Both the position numbers and the translations under genes were made by a program. From Agrypnia vestita (taxonomy: Eukaryota; Arthropoda; Insecta; Trichoptera; Phryganeidae): 64,000 bases of DNA. How positions within the stretch are numbered: the stretch's first letter is position 1; the number at the start of each line of letters is the position of its first letter. Under the pieces are notes generated by a model, which ran no database searches, was not told the origin of the DNA, and was given only the letters and a program-made list of their open reading frames with translations. The DNA lies in contig JADDOH010010218.1 of the NCBI GenBank assembly GCA_016648135.1, forward strand, positions 62,001-126,000, given 5' to 3'. This document shows positions 30,871 to 41,569 of the stretch, piece by piece.

Positions 30871-31200
30871 TGGAGTAAGTACAACTGTAATATTTTATGC
30901 CATTGTGGGATATTTCTCTTCGCGGCGTATTTACTCCGTAAAGGTTTGAGGCTTGCTAGGAGTTTATACTTCTCTTCTCGAGTTTGCAATAAGGTTCGTA
31001 TAGACAGATTTGTCAGCCAATTCAACCCCCGTGGAGTTGCCTTGTGGAATTTTGAAACGAGAGGGTGTATTTGAGGCAAGCGTTAACCATGTATTCAATT
31101 GTTTAAACGAAGTCGTACATACTTACAGGTGATTTCTTGGGCATTATTATTTTGACATTGATAACTTTGTCTCGTGACGTAGTAAAAATTTAATTTTATG
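30871..31200. other. unassigned stretch
   Basis: No supported feature. Confidence 0.45.
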
Positions 31201-31204
31201 GTAT

Positions 31205-31262
31205 ATTCTGCTGTGTTTCTACAACGTTTTGGATCCAGTTGCAGGGTCCATCATCAAGGCTG
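31205..31262 (-). mobile_element. single arm of the W/foldback family with degraded hammerhead motif
   Basis: Minus strand: TTGATGATGGACCCTGCAAC then TGGATCCAAAACGTTG, aligned to CTGATGATGGACCC...GGATCCGAAACGTTG of the 54.8-kb foldback. The core carries substitutions (CTTGATGA, AAAAC). Confidence 0.6.
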
Positions 31263-31264
31263 AT

Positions 31265-32790
31265 GTGTTGTTATGTTGATGATGTTGTGGTCAAGTATTG
31301 GTCTGCAGTACCGTGTCGAAAGCAGGTTGTATCGCTGTCAGTGTTGTTCTAAGTACTGACGAGGATTAGCGTGTCGTAAACAGGTGTGTCAGTGTTTATG
31401 TATTCCGTGGCAATACCTATACAAGGAATTTACCTGTATAATATGTTATAGTGGTGCCTGTGGAGGACGGACGAACTCTGTATTGCATCGTTTGAATTTT
31501 CCCTACTCTATGTCTCTCATATGCGAGATGTAAAAGCAAAGGCAAAATATACAAAAAATTAAAAATAGGTTTTGAATGCAGTCAGGGAGGGTTACTAATT
31601 TAGAATGTAATGAATTCTAGATTTTATATATTTATCAAAATCATGTTTCCTTTAAATTTAGGGGCTATGTTTCCTACAAAAACTCGAATTCAGTACATTC
31701 TATATTTGTAATCCTCGATGATTGCATTAATTTTTTTTTATATTGCTGCCTTTGCTTTTATACCCACATAATATATAGCGTTAGTAACTATCAAAATCGT
31801 ATTTCGATAATAGTTTTACGAGAAATGCTTTAAATGTAGGAATCGCTAAAAGGTTAATGTAAATTTTATTATCGAATGAAAATGATATTTCATCACTGTG
31901 CGTTTAAGTAAAAACTGAATCATTTTGTGGATGGACGAATATAATTGGTGGTTTTTTGCAACTGCGTTTTAAGCCATACTCAGACTGCGATATATGATGT
32001 CAAAGGTATTTTGCTAATAAACATATTTTGTAGGCTGCGATGCTATTATTACTTTTTTTATTAATTAAGTAGTACTGTTTTAAAACAATAATTTTACGGC
32101 AAAACTGTCTGCGGGCGCGTAGTAGCCAGCATTATACGCGAAACGCCACAACGCTAGCAATATAATTCTAATAAACGCTGGCTGTGGTCGCGAAACCGAA
32201 GCAAACGAGGCTGATTGTTTTCTGTTAGTTTTTTCTTATTTTTACGAGTTTAAAATAAAACCTTGGCGTTGCTCTGGGGGCAGAAAATCATTATCGTATT
32301 AATATTTTCTTATATTGAATCATGTAAAAATGTTACCCATAAACCTCTTAGGTTTCCATTACTTTTTAAATAAATAAAAAATATAAAAAAATTGTGAGGG
32401 TGTAAATTGCACCCCCGGGAAGAGAGAGATGGCCTCCTACAATTTTAGTTTTTTATCTCTTCCTGTGATCTGCGACATACAGACTCACATGCGCAGAGAT
32501 CTGTTGAAATATATTTATTAGATAATAAGATTGAAAATGTATACGTGTACGTTTTTACAATATCTTTTTTCTTTGCTAATTAAATTTCTACCTGAGCATC
32601 ATTTGATTCACAATAAAGGGATTTCAACTTTTGTTCGGTGGATTCTCCCCTTCTTGAGAAATAATTTGATATTGGAATTCTTTCAACTTTCGGAATGGAG
32701 TTAGTTACCTTAGCTTCTAAGAATTTTCGATACATTGTTAACGAAGAATGTATTTAACTTATTTTGTTGCGAAAGTGAGAAAATTGAAAC
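31265..32790. other. unassigned stretch
   Basis: About 1.5 kb with no supported gene or element. GGCTGTGG/CCACAACGCTAG-like inverted segments near 32145-32190 are short. Confidence 0.45.
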
Positions 32791-32794
32791 GCGA

Positions 32795-32840
32795 GTGCAA
32801 TATAAAATACACTTCAATAGAAGTGTATTTTATATTGCAC
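32795..32840. repeat. perfect 21-bp hairpin
   Basis: GTGCAATATAAAATACACTTC is split here as 32795-32815 with its exact complement at 32820-32840 and a 4-nt loop. Confidence 0.95.
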
Positions 32841-32849
32841 ATTGGAATA

Positions 32850-33180
32850 CCAATGCAACATCGGAAATGTAATATGTACCAACTGATAATTTTTTAAACA
32901 AAGAGTGAAAAAAATTATTAAAAATTATACACGGTAGGTACTTCCAACGAGACGATTTCATAAATAGTATGTTACAATAAATTAGTAATAAAAATTAAAT
33001 GTAAAATAATACGTCATACGTCCGTCTTTTGCATTTCGGTTACTGAAGTGCAGCAACAATTTTTTTTTTGCATTTACTATGTGTTCGATTAATTTCAGTA
33101 ATAAAAATAACTGCATTGTGTTAAAACATATTAACAAATATTTATTATCATTTTTAAAGGATCTAAAGAGTAATAAATAA
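32850..33180. other. unassigned AT-rich stretch
   Basis: No supported feature. Confidence 0.5.
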
Positions 33181-33182
33181 TT

Positions 33183-33300
33183 TGGTATGAGTTTTTCGAG
33201 ATATTCACCAGAAAGGTCGTAGAACCACGGCAGAATATCCCGAAAAACTCAAACCAGAAGATTCTGAAAGGCCGTGAAAACCTGAGGATATTTTTAGTAT
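33183..33300 (+). repeat. repeat W, copy 2, partly inverted
   Basis: ACGGCAGAATATCCCGAAAA and AGATTCTGAAAGGCCGTGAA match the outer arm of the 54.8-kb foldback. The left part (GAGTTTTTCGAGATATTC) is an inverted copy of the middle. Confidence 0.6.
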
Positions 33301-33529
33301 TAAATCTATTTTCTGAAATCTGAAATCTTCCTCGTATATTGAAAACAACCTAAATAACGCGTAACATTTAAAATAATTTTTTGAACGATTAAATTTATTT
33401 TGTAAAATTAATGAATTATTATTGTATTGTCACATCTGACACTTATATATTTTTATTTTTGGTACCAATAAAATTTTCTGAAATGTCTTTCATAACTGCA
33501 ATTTTATTTTTGGAAAACCTTCATTTCAT

Positions 33530-33760
33530 TTTTGACGGGTCTCCCAGTGTCCTCCGCTAGCCGCTCGGTTTCCCTGTCGCTTTTCCGCTTCCGTTTAGAC
33601 GGAGGGTGGTGCACGCCAACTGTCAAACGTCACAAACAGCTGTTCGCGACGTGTGCGGGTATGGTGACATCTATGGTCACCGTAGCGCTGCCTGTTAGTA
33701 CTTGCGATGATAAATTGTGGCGGTGTATTTTTAGTTCGCTTTAATCATTTTCATTTGTTA
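33530..33760. other. repeat-free GC-rich island
   Basis: GC-rich, with CAAACGTCACAAACAGCTGT containing an E-box CAGCTG. A 70-residue frame shows no known domain. Possible regulatory region. Confidence 0.25.
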
Positions 33761-33769
33761 TCCGAATGG

Positions 33770-34285
33770 AGCTCTGTACTCATTTTGGAATTTTATAGAA
33801 AATTCCTGTTTGGTAAATCGTTTTGTCTTTTTGACAAATGAGTCTGGAAAATGTTTAATTTTCAACTCATAAAATAAATTGAGAGTCGTAATGAAATAAA
33901 AGATTTGAAATAAAATTTTATCCAGCACCATTATTAACTGACGTCCCTGTGACCCATGCTTCAGCAGCCGACCGTTGTCATTGTCAAATACGGATGTCGG
34001 GAAAACTATTTAGATGAGAGATCTTTAAAGGGGAATATAGGATTTATTGGAAGGCGAGTTCCTGTAGGAATCTTGAAAGTAATGGATTTGTAGTATCAAT
34101 ATAAACTCAAGTGCATTTCTGATCGTATTAATTTATTAATTATTGAATGTTCGCAGTAAGGATCGATGTACCTAGTAAAACTATAACCGGTGTATTAATT
34201 ATACTTTTGTAACAAACTGTAAAAAAATCGACAACCTATTCCAAGTAAATTACTAAAGTAATTTTACTAATTATATTTTACTAGC
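33770..34285. other. unassigned AT-rich stretch
   Basis: No supported feature. Confidence 0.5.
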
Positions 34286-34289
34286 TGTA

Positions 34290-34400
34290 ACCGGAAAAAA
34301 ATATTTAAAAAAATGATAAGAAAATAGAAGAATAAGTTGCGAACATACAGATGGACGGACAGACAACTAAATTATTATATTTTTTTAATTGGTTGAACAA
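34290..34400 (+). repeat. interspersed repeat S, copy 2
   Basis: ACATACAGATGGACGGACAG followed by ACAACTAAATTATTATA. Confidence 0.55.
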
Positions 34401-34449
34401 CTTTGTAGATTGACATTTAAAAAAAAAGTTTTTGTTATTTGACATTTAA

Positions 34450-34560
34450 GAATAAATTAAATACTATGTTTTAAACCACTTTATCGCTATATATTTGTCA
34501 ACTAGTTTCGGTTGGACTCAACCTTCTTCAGGACAATTATAATATAGACTAATCTAGGTA
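34450..34560 (-). mobile_element. Penelope-like 3' end carrying a hammerhead-like ribozyme
   Basis: No ORF remains; assigned by the ribozyme and by AAAGTGGTTTAAAAC near its end, similar to the R-like ends of the 8.1/40.4 kb foldbacks. Confidence 0.55.
34493..34549 (-). ncRNA. hammerhead-like ribozyme with stem I
   Basis: Minus strand: CTGAAGA (34531-34525), extra A, a perfect stem GGTTG-AGTC-CAACC, GAAAC (34509-34505), TA, GTT. Directly after GTT, GACAA pairs with TTGTC just before CTGAAGA, and ATATAG pairs with CTATAT further out. This forms a type I hammerhead with a two-pair stem III. Confidence 0.65.
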
Positions 34561-34732
34561 CAGAAATTTATAAAGGAGGAATGAAAAAGAGAGAGGGACA
34601 GAGTGTCAACTAGGTGGGGGGGAGGGAAGGGGAGGAGTTAACCGAAGATAGAGGGAACAGCTTTAAAATCGGACTATTAGATAAATTTATTTGTTTATTT
34701 ATTATTTGACTATTATTATACAAAAATATATA

Positions 34733-36016
34733 TTAGGTCCTTACATATGAAATTGACGTTTTTCCGTACTGGCAAATTTGATCTCAAATATCTTCTCATT
34801 GGTTAGGAATTCCAAATCCAAATTTATACAGCTATTTACTCATGTATTTGTGTTTTGAAAATTATAATTCATTTGTTTTTTCCTCAATTGTTTTTTTCTT
34901 TGCGTCACTCAGTTTATAAAATGAAAAACTTGAAATATCGCGTTATTAACGAGTACGAGTTCCACCGTGGCACCAGTGCTGCAGAAACGGCTCAAAGGAT
35001 TAATGATGTGTATGGCGACGGTGCCGCAAAAGAAAACACAGTGCGTTTTTGGTTCCAACGTTTTCGTTCTGGAAATTTCGACCTGCAGAACAAGCCCCGT
35101 GGACGGCCGGAGACCAAAGTTGATAATGAAGAATTGAAGGCTATTGTGGAAGCGGATCCATCGCAAACCACATCCGAGTTAGCTGCAGGCTGCGGTGTTA
35201 GTGATAAAACTGTTTTAATCCACTTGAAGCAAATTGGTAAGGTGAAAAAGCTTGAAAGGTGGGTACCTCACGAATTGAGTGAAGCAAATCAACAAACGCG
35301 CGTTGACTGCTGCGTTGCATTACTCAACCGGCACAATAATGAAGGGATTTTAAATCGAATCATTACCTGTGATGAAAAGTGGATCCTGTACGATAATCGG
35401 AAGCGCTCACGCAATGGCTGAACCCTGCCGAACCAGCCAAACCATGCCCCAAGCGAAAATTGACTCCAAAAAAGTTACTTGTGAGCGTTTGGTGGACTAG
35501 TGCTGGTGTCGTTCACTACAGCTTTCTTAAATCTGGCCAGACGATTACGGCAGATGTCTATTGTCAGCAACTGCAAACCATGATGGAAAAGCTAGCTGCT
35601 AAACAACCGAGGCTGGTTAATCGCTCTAGGCCACTGCTGCTTCATGATAACGCTAGACTACACACTGCACAACAGACGGCTACCAAATTAGAGGAGCTTC
35701 AATTGGAATGTCTAAGACATCCACCGTACTCTCCGGACCTTGCCCCAACAGATTACCATTTTTTTCGAAATTTGGATAACTTCTTGCAAAGGAAAAAATT
35801 CAACTCCGATGGGGCAGTCCAAACCGCCTTCAAAGATTTTATTGATTCCCGTCCGAATGGTTTTTATAGTAAAGGGATCGATGAACTACCTATGAGATGG
35901 CAAAAGTGCATAGATAGCAATGGTACATACTTTGATTAAATAAATATATTATAATAAAAAAAATCGGCTTTATGTTCCTCCCATACTAAACGTCAATTTC
36001 ATATGTAAGGACCTAA
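34733..36016 (+). mobile_element. mariner element, 1284 bp, perfect 29-bp TIRs
   Basis: The ends TTAGGTCCTTACATATGAAA... and their exact complement (34733-34761 and 35988-36016) are perfect over 29 bp and flanked by TA on both sides (34731-34732 and 36017-36018). Length and structure are those of a full-length mariner. The single ORF is broken once (see the transposase entry). Perfect TIRs and an otherwise intact gene suggest a recent insertion or recent loss of function. Confidence 0.97.
34921..35939 (+). pseudogene. mariner transposase, one frameshift
   Basis: A DDE/D cut-and-paste transposase that would bind the TIRs and integrate at TA. The natural start is the ATG at 34921 (MKNLKYRVINEYEF), although the frame is open from 34855. 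It has two N-terminal helix-turn-helix units with GRP at residues 61-63, the mariner signature WVPHEL at 114-119 and the first catalytic Asp in TCDEKW (D151). The frame is lost near 35407 by a single missing base and stops at 35421. It continues in the next frame from 35460 with HDNARLH and YSPDLAPTDYHFF, whose Asp residues are 34 residues apart, i.e. D,D34D. Apart from the frameshift no lesion was seen. Protein inactive as read. Confidence 0.95.
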
Positions 36017-36023
36017 TATATAT

Positions 36024-36181
36024 ATTTGTTTTAATCTACTTATATTCATTAATTACACCTACAAGTTTCGGAAAAGCTTTTTCATCGTAAGGGTGTTTTG
36101 ATATTTTGACATTTATAAAATACCCTGACGATGGAAAGGTTTTTCCGAAACATCAATGAATATAAGTAGATTAAAACAAAT
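36024..36181. mobile_element. foldback element with hammerhead-like motif, abutting mariner
   Basis: The arms ATTTGTTTTAATCTACTTAT and complement enclose, on +, CTGACGA (36125-36131), extra T, GGAAA-GGTT-TTTCC, GAAAC (36147-36151). The left arm has a degraded copy on - (TTACGA...GAAAC). It lies 7 bp from the mariner right end. Confidence 0.65.
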
Positions 36182-36189
36182 AATAAAAT

Positions 36190-37480
36190 CTTTTTTTTTT
36201 TAATTATTATAATTTGGATTTTTAATTTTTTTTTCCGAATACACAATTAGAGACGTTAGCCAAAATAAACTTGGATAAAAATTACAGTTAAATCTCGATA
36301 TCACGATGTTATTATTGTGTCGGTACGTTTTCAACTTTCATTGCGTTTTTCTTTTTCAAACGTCACGATTTCTTTCTTAAATTACCTCCATTCACTTGTG
36401 GCAGAGTATTACCAAACCCATCTGCTCCTAATGTTTTACTTTCAGTAAAATATCATCAGTTCTTGCTCTCGAGTGTGCGAGGTATCGCGTGTCTTGGCGG
36501 AGTGGAGCGATAAACGTATTATTACCTTCGTCTTGTAGATTACACCAAACTTGATCTCATCCACTTATCTGGATTTTGAAGAGCCGGTTTTTACGCTATG
36601 TCCGAACAACAGTGAAATAATTTCAGTAAAATCTCGTTCGAGTACACTGCGGGCAACACCATGCTACAAAGAGTATTATTCAACATTTTTTTAGAGAACG
36701 ACTTAACGTGTTTGTTACTAGTGTCTACTTATAAGTGTGCCCATGAAAAATGATGTGTTTAGTAACATGTAACATGCAACAAGTCGTATTACCCTACCAA
36801 CTTTTATATTTTTATCTAGGTATTCGTTCAACCACTGTACTTATCAAATAAATATTTATATCTTGTGATAACAAGGAGTGAATGCGTCATCTAACAATTC
36901 ATTTAAAATGACGGCCGTTGAAAGGATTCATAACTTTAACATTTGTATCTGTAGGTAAGTCTGCTACCATCCATTTTCATTTATTTGATTTTAGTTTTTA
37001 GCGCTACAACAGGCTTTGGTGGGTTGGTTATGATTGGTGGATGGAAGATCCGACGCAGTTGTGAAGGGAGAGAAGAATTCCCACCCGACCCGGAGAATTC
37101 CTCCGTGTTCAGTGTGTGTAATCGCGTATAAGTAAGTGTGAAAGAAAGGTGTACTAATATGATAGAGAAAGTCGACACAGGGTGTAAGTAATACTCACTG
37201 TTTGGGGGTTACACAACAACGATTGTTGGCAGAATGGTTATGGCTCGCGGGCACTTTTCTCGTATCTTACATCTGATTGGCCGAAATAGTTTACTACGTT
37301 GCGGTTAGCGTCGCAATAGCTCCCGATCACAAAAACAGTCTGGCTTAAGAAAATCACAATGGGAATCGTACCCAAAACCCCTGGTAAGAGAAGCCAGTTT
37401 CATGCTCAATAATCTACGACGGCTGCCAATCGTGAATAAAATATAAGTTAAATCAAAATGAATATATCGTCAAAATTAAA
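36190..37480. other. unassigned stretch
   Basis: About 1.3 kb with no supported gene or repeat border. Confidence 0.45.
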
Positions 37481-37489
37481 ATGCATGAC

Positions 37490-37985
37490 TTCATACTATT
37501 AGTACCTATATTATATATATATATATATATGCTTGAGAAATACTGTCTGGAGAAACGACCCATGCTCAAGAAGAGCAAAGTGAAGATATATAAGACCTAT
37601 GTCCGCCCAATCATGACGTACGGTATGGAGACAAGGGCTGACACTACCAGAACTAAAAATCTCTTAAGAACAACTGAGATCAAGACTCTCCGACTCATTG
37701 CGGGACTGACAATCCGAGACCGAGTGAGGATTCTGAAATACGAAGGACTTGTGACGTCGAGGATATTGTCCGATGGGGAAGATCTAGAAGACGTTACTGG
37801 AGAGATCATGTGGAGAGAGCTTGTTCTGAGAGAGTAGTGAGCGTAGCAGCGAATAAGCTGCCGTCTGGTACCAGACTCCCAGGAAGACCGCATAAAAGAT
37901 GGCGTGATAGCTGGACATCTGTATCCCAGGAACAAGCTCCGAGCAATGACGGGACGCAGTCCTAGATGAAGTAGAAGAAGAAGAA
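37490..37985 (+). pseudogene. 5'-truncated RTE-type LINE copy
   Basis: The first frame (to 37837) reads KKSKVKIYKTYVRPIMTYGM, KTLRLIAGLTIRDRVRILKY and WRELVLRE. After a frameshift, RVVSVAANKLPSGTRLPGRP and HKRWRDSW follow, the standard RTE C-terminus. It ends in (GAA)n at 37969-37986. ATTATATAT on both sides may be the duplication, but the left flank is a TA microsatellite, so this is uncertain. Confidence 0.8.
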
Positions 37986-38035
37986 GATTATATATTTTTG
38001 AAAGAAAAATACTTAATATATCTAACTAGCTGTGC

Positions 38036-38490
38036 CCGCGCGTACACTGTTTGGATTATCATAGAACTTTTGCGGACCTTCTAGAACTTTCAAGAAATTT
38101 ATCGAATGTACAGGAACCTTCTAGACACACCGACACATTCCACTACTCAGTTTAGAACCTTATAGACATTTCGGGAATTTTCTAGAACCTTCTCCTTCCA
38201 GAACTTTCTAGAGCAGGTTTTTCCGGAACCTTCTAGACTCACCGACACAGTCGGCGCGCCTATTTTTAAACAATCTGAAGCATTTGCGGCCTTCCCATAA
38301 CAAAACAATGTGCTAGAAAGCACATTTTCGTCACCCACTCCCACCCAGGCACAGCCACCCCCACCAAACTTGCATATTTTCGATGTGACACCAAGAGCTA
38401 TCCAACACCATAACCACCGGTGGGTGGTTGTGGAGAAAACTTGGCGGATAGGGAAACACGGGTTTCTTTATATATATATATACATTAAAT
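38036..38490 (-). mobile_element. non-autonomous Helitron-like element H, copy 2
   Basis: Minus-strand copy of 26138-26614. The terminal CTAG is at 38036-38039 (host T next on the minus strand) and GGGCACAGCTAG is conserved, but the 3' hairpin has been deleted. The TA-rich 5' end lies near 38470-38490. It has four heat-shock-element arrays at the positions matching copy 1. Confidence 0.7.
38079..38233. promoter_or_regulatory. four heat-shock-element arrays in Helitron copy 2
   Basis: Exact 5-bp TTC/GAA alternation: four units at 38079-38096, five at 38170-38192, three and a partial at 38196-38213, three at 38221-38233. The phase is preserved although the surrounding bases differ from copy 1. 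Confidence 0.65.
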
Positions 38491-38579
38491 TCCTATTCTC
38501 CCTCTAAACACTTAGTTTCTCATTATTTTTCAATTTTGTCTATTTGGTACACGTCCAATATTAAGACAGTAAATAATAG

Positions 38580-38840
38580 TCACAATCCGCCCCGACGCCA
38601 CGCCACTGACCGTCTGCAGTAGGTAGATAGCCGGCTGGCCGCGCCGCCTAAATTTCGTTTGTACGGCCGGCTCAGTGGCGGCTCGTTCTAATCAATTTAT
38701 GAGGATGGGGGGCTGCACCGGGCTTGTATGCGGTTTTTAAAATACTCCACTGGCCGTTTGAGAGTTAAACAGTGGTCGCGCGTGGGGGATAAATATTGTG
38801 CAATGTTGTGGGCCGATTACTCGTTGTAGAAATCGCAGTT
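38580..38840. other. repeat-free GC-rich island
   Basis: Strongly GC-rich (GCCGGCTGGCCGCGCCGCC). CACGCCACTGAC near 38597 recalls the hAT end at 2083 but no element can be delimited. Possible regulatory region. Confidence 0.25.
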
Positions 38841-38844
38841 ACGC

Positions 38845-39195
38845 CGTTAATTGTCTGGTAGGATAAATTATTTTCAATTATTTAAATTGTGTAGTCGTTG
38901 AATTACCTTAACCACAGTTATTAAATATTTACTTTGAGTCATGAATATTTTGCTTGACTAGCATAAGAAACATGAACCATTTAAAAAAAAGTCTGGCTTA
39001 TTTATTTATTTACTCAATGGTCTGTCGCCAACCACACAATTTAATAGAACAATTGTTGAAGAATATTTCCGGTATACAATGTTACAGTAAAAAAACTAGT
39101 TCCATGATAACAAATATCATAGGAGATGGAAGAGAGAAGGGGTATGATTGATTACTTAAATTAATTTCACCATATTTAATGGAAATAATATTAAA
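38845..39195. other. unassigned AT-rich stretch
   Basis: No supported feature. Confidence 0.5.
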
Positions 39196-39204
39196 GAATT
39201 TTTA

Positions 39205-39374
39205 TTAATCAATTAGAAAAGATATAGGAAAAAATCAAATTATTGAAAAAATATTTTAATTGCTGCCGGTACACGAACCACGGACCTCTAATTAAAGTGT
39301 CCCGGCGGCATTTAAAATATTTTTTCGTTAATTTGATTTTTTCTGTATATCTTTTCTAATTGATTAATAAAAAT
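39205..39374. mobile_element. palindrome built from SINE tails around a tRNA-like core
   Basis: The arms ATTAATCAATTAGAAAAGAT... and complement (about 55 bp each) match the 3' body of the tRNA-like SINE at 12129-12318. The core, read on the minus strand, has GTGGTTCGTGTACCGG, a degenerate B-box/T-arm. The original SINE body is thus present twice, in opposite orientation. Confidence 0.6.
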
Positions 39375-39731
39375 TGTTTAATAATTCACAGAATTCTGTT
39401 CTGAAATTGCAACTTCACAATAAGAATGTTTTTCCTTTGATATATGGAAATAATATTGTTTGTTTAAGTTAAAATACCTTATGTACATAAAATAAAACAT
39501 TGCAGAAAGCAAATTAATATAAATCTGTAAGAAGTAAATAATAAGATATTTTTATTATATATAGATAGTAATAAAAGAATATTATTAAAACCTTTAAATA
39601 CATGTAATTGTTATAATGTGAAGAAACGATCTTTGAAAACTTATGGGATTTTACCACCCAAGGAAAATAGAATTTAGTTGAAATTTATAAATTTTTTTTA
39701 TAACGAGGTGATTATTGTTTTTATTGTTTTC

Positions 39732-39768
39732 CCACTTCCCAAAAAAATATCATTTTTTTGGGAAGTGG
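39732..39768. repeat. perfect 17-bp hairpin
   Basis: CCACTTCCCAAAAAAAT (39732-39748) with exact complement at 39752-39768 and a 3-nt spacer. Confidence 0.95.
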
Positions 39769-39871
39769 CCAGATCATATTTATTCTCCGTGACTGAAATG
39801 CAACTTTCCCAGGTGCACTTAGAGATGATATATCTGCAATAAATAAAATCTAAAGCTAAAAAAATGCATCT

Positions 39872-40321
39872 TCATCCCCTTGTCCTAGTAGTGTCGGGGG
39901 CCCAGAGACTCGAGTATTTCCATGTTCTCCTGTCTTGCGCTGCTTCTACATGAGTCAACCAGTCTAGACCTATTCTGTTTTCATATACATTTTTCTGTTG
40001 CTTCTCCCAGCTTAATCTGGGGCGACCCACCGGCCGTCTTCCTTCCGGGGTTGCCAGGAGGATTCTTGTTATTCGTTCCTCTGGCATTCTTAGCACATAT
40101 CCACGCCACCTCATTGTGATTTTTCTGTGTGTGGGAGTAGGGGCTCCATGCCGAGTGTGTGCCTTATTTCGGCACTTCTCACTCTGTCCATCAGTGTGAC
40201 TGCCGCTACTTCCCTTAGAAAACTCATCTCGGCAGCCTGGATCCTTGCTCTCTCCGTTAGATTCCAAATTTGATGCTATATATTCGGGTTGGCCTGTGAT
40301 GGCCATATATTTAAATTAAAG
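39872..40321 (-). pseudogene. 5'-truncated RTE-type LINE copy with 17-bp TSD
   Basis: The minus-strand frame (40306-39872) contains ITMRWRGYVLRMPEERI, GRRPVGRPRLSWEKQQ and WLTHVEAAQDRRTWK, the C-terminus of an RTE-like ORF. GCTAAAAAAATGCATCT (39855-39871) and GCTAAAAAGATGTATCT (40322-40338) are a duplication with two mismatches. The first half of the frame is out of register with the family. Confidence 0.8.
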
Positions 40322-40394
40322 GCTAAAAAGATGTATCTACAAAATAAAAAATAAATACTAAATCTTCTTCAAAAACAACAAAATAATTTTGTGG

Positions 40395-40870
40395 TGACAT
40401 TATTAATATAATTAATAAAAATAAACTTAGTTTTCACCACTTTTTTATTGAAAATATCAACACGTTATAAATAGCAATAATTATTTTGAATTTTCTAACC
40501 ATCTTTTGGCTATGGATCATTCCCTTGATATTAATAAGGGTTTACAAATTATACAGAATCACAGTTTGATAAATTAGAAATTTCGGAAATAAGAAAAAGT
40601 GTTAATAGTAAATTGAATATTATAAATAACCAGGTCCTTTATACAAATAGTTATCTTTTAAATTCATTTTCATGTTAAGTAGGTACTTACCATTAACATG
40701 AAAACTAATATTTTGATTGTCTATACTTCGATTTTTGAATTTAATTTTGTTAGTATACAATTGTATCCTGACGATGAGGCCATAGGCTCTGAAACATGTT
40801 GATATTTTCAATACAAAAGTAGTGAAAACTAAGTTTATTTTTATTAATAATATAAATATTAAATCAGTTC
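40395..40870. mobile_element. foldback element with hammerhead-like motif
   Basis: Outer arms (left about 40405-40463, right about 40795-40850) share AAACTTAGTTTTCACCACTT and complement. On +: CTGACGA (40768-40774), extra T, GAGgCC-ATA-GGCTC with one bulge, T, GAAAC (40791-40795). The interior of about 300 bp is non-coding. Confidence 0.6.
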
Positions 40871-41024
40871 CTTGTAAAAAATCGCCCAATTTTTACCTAA
40901 ATTTTATTCTCCTAGGGTGGTAAAACTCCTTAAGTGTATGACTTTGTTGACGAAGTGAAACGAACCGACTCGTATGTAGTGCCCAGCGGTAATATAAGAT
41001 TTCTATTTACTTCCTTTCTTTTAA

Positions 41025-41537
41025 CTCGTCGAAAAAATTTTGCATCGATTTTTGACCCTTTTCCCGTGATTCAATCGAGCTGAAACTTTGCAAGCAGACT
41101 CGTGGCGACGATCAAGAAGATCTGTCAAATTTTCGTTAAAAATAATAGTAATTGTAGTATAATTTTGGATTTTTCAAATTTTTAATAGTTTTTTTTTCAA
41201 ATTGGAATCATTACAAATGTTTGATTACTAGCAACAGCTGCCCAATAACGTCGCGGAATATTTTCTAAATTTGAATTACTCCGTCGGTACACATAATAGG
41301 TACTTCACTACGACTTTCGAAAATATAAATTGACTGACAAATGTTTTTAAAATTTAATCTTCAAAGCATGAAGTGTCTTATCAAAGCTGAAAACATATGA
41401 CATATTAGAAATATATTAAATTACTGTAAGTTTAGTGTTATATTATATGTTTTAATTCGTCTTTAATTATTGTTATATTTTACAAAGAAAGGGAGTATAA
41501 TAAAAACTTGGTTTTTATGGGTTACTTTTTTTAATCA
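41025..41537 (+). repeat. interspersed repeat R, copy 3 (longest)
   Basis: Spans all landmarks of the family including TTTTTGACCCTTTTCCCGTG and CGTGGCGACGATCAAGAAGA. It ends at GGTTTTTATGGGTTACTTTT. Confidence 0.85.
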
Positions 41538-41569
41538 ATATCTTGCAATGCACTCATACGCTTACTCGT

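Noticed and set aside
34909..35166. Minus-strand frame in mariner
   Set aside because: Shadow of the transposase gene.
37490..37535. Clean target duplication for the 37.5-kb RTE copy
   Set aside because: The left flank is a TA microsatellite, so ATTATATAT on both sides is not diagnostic.
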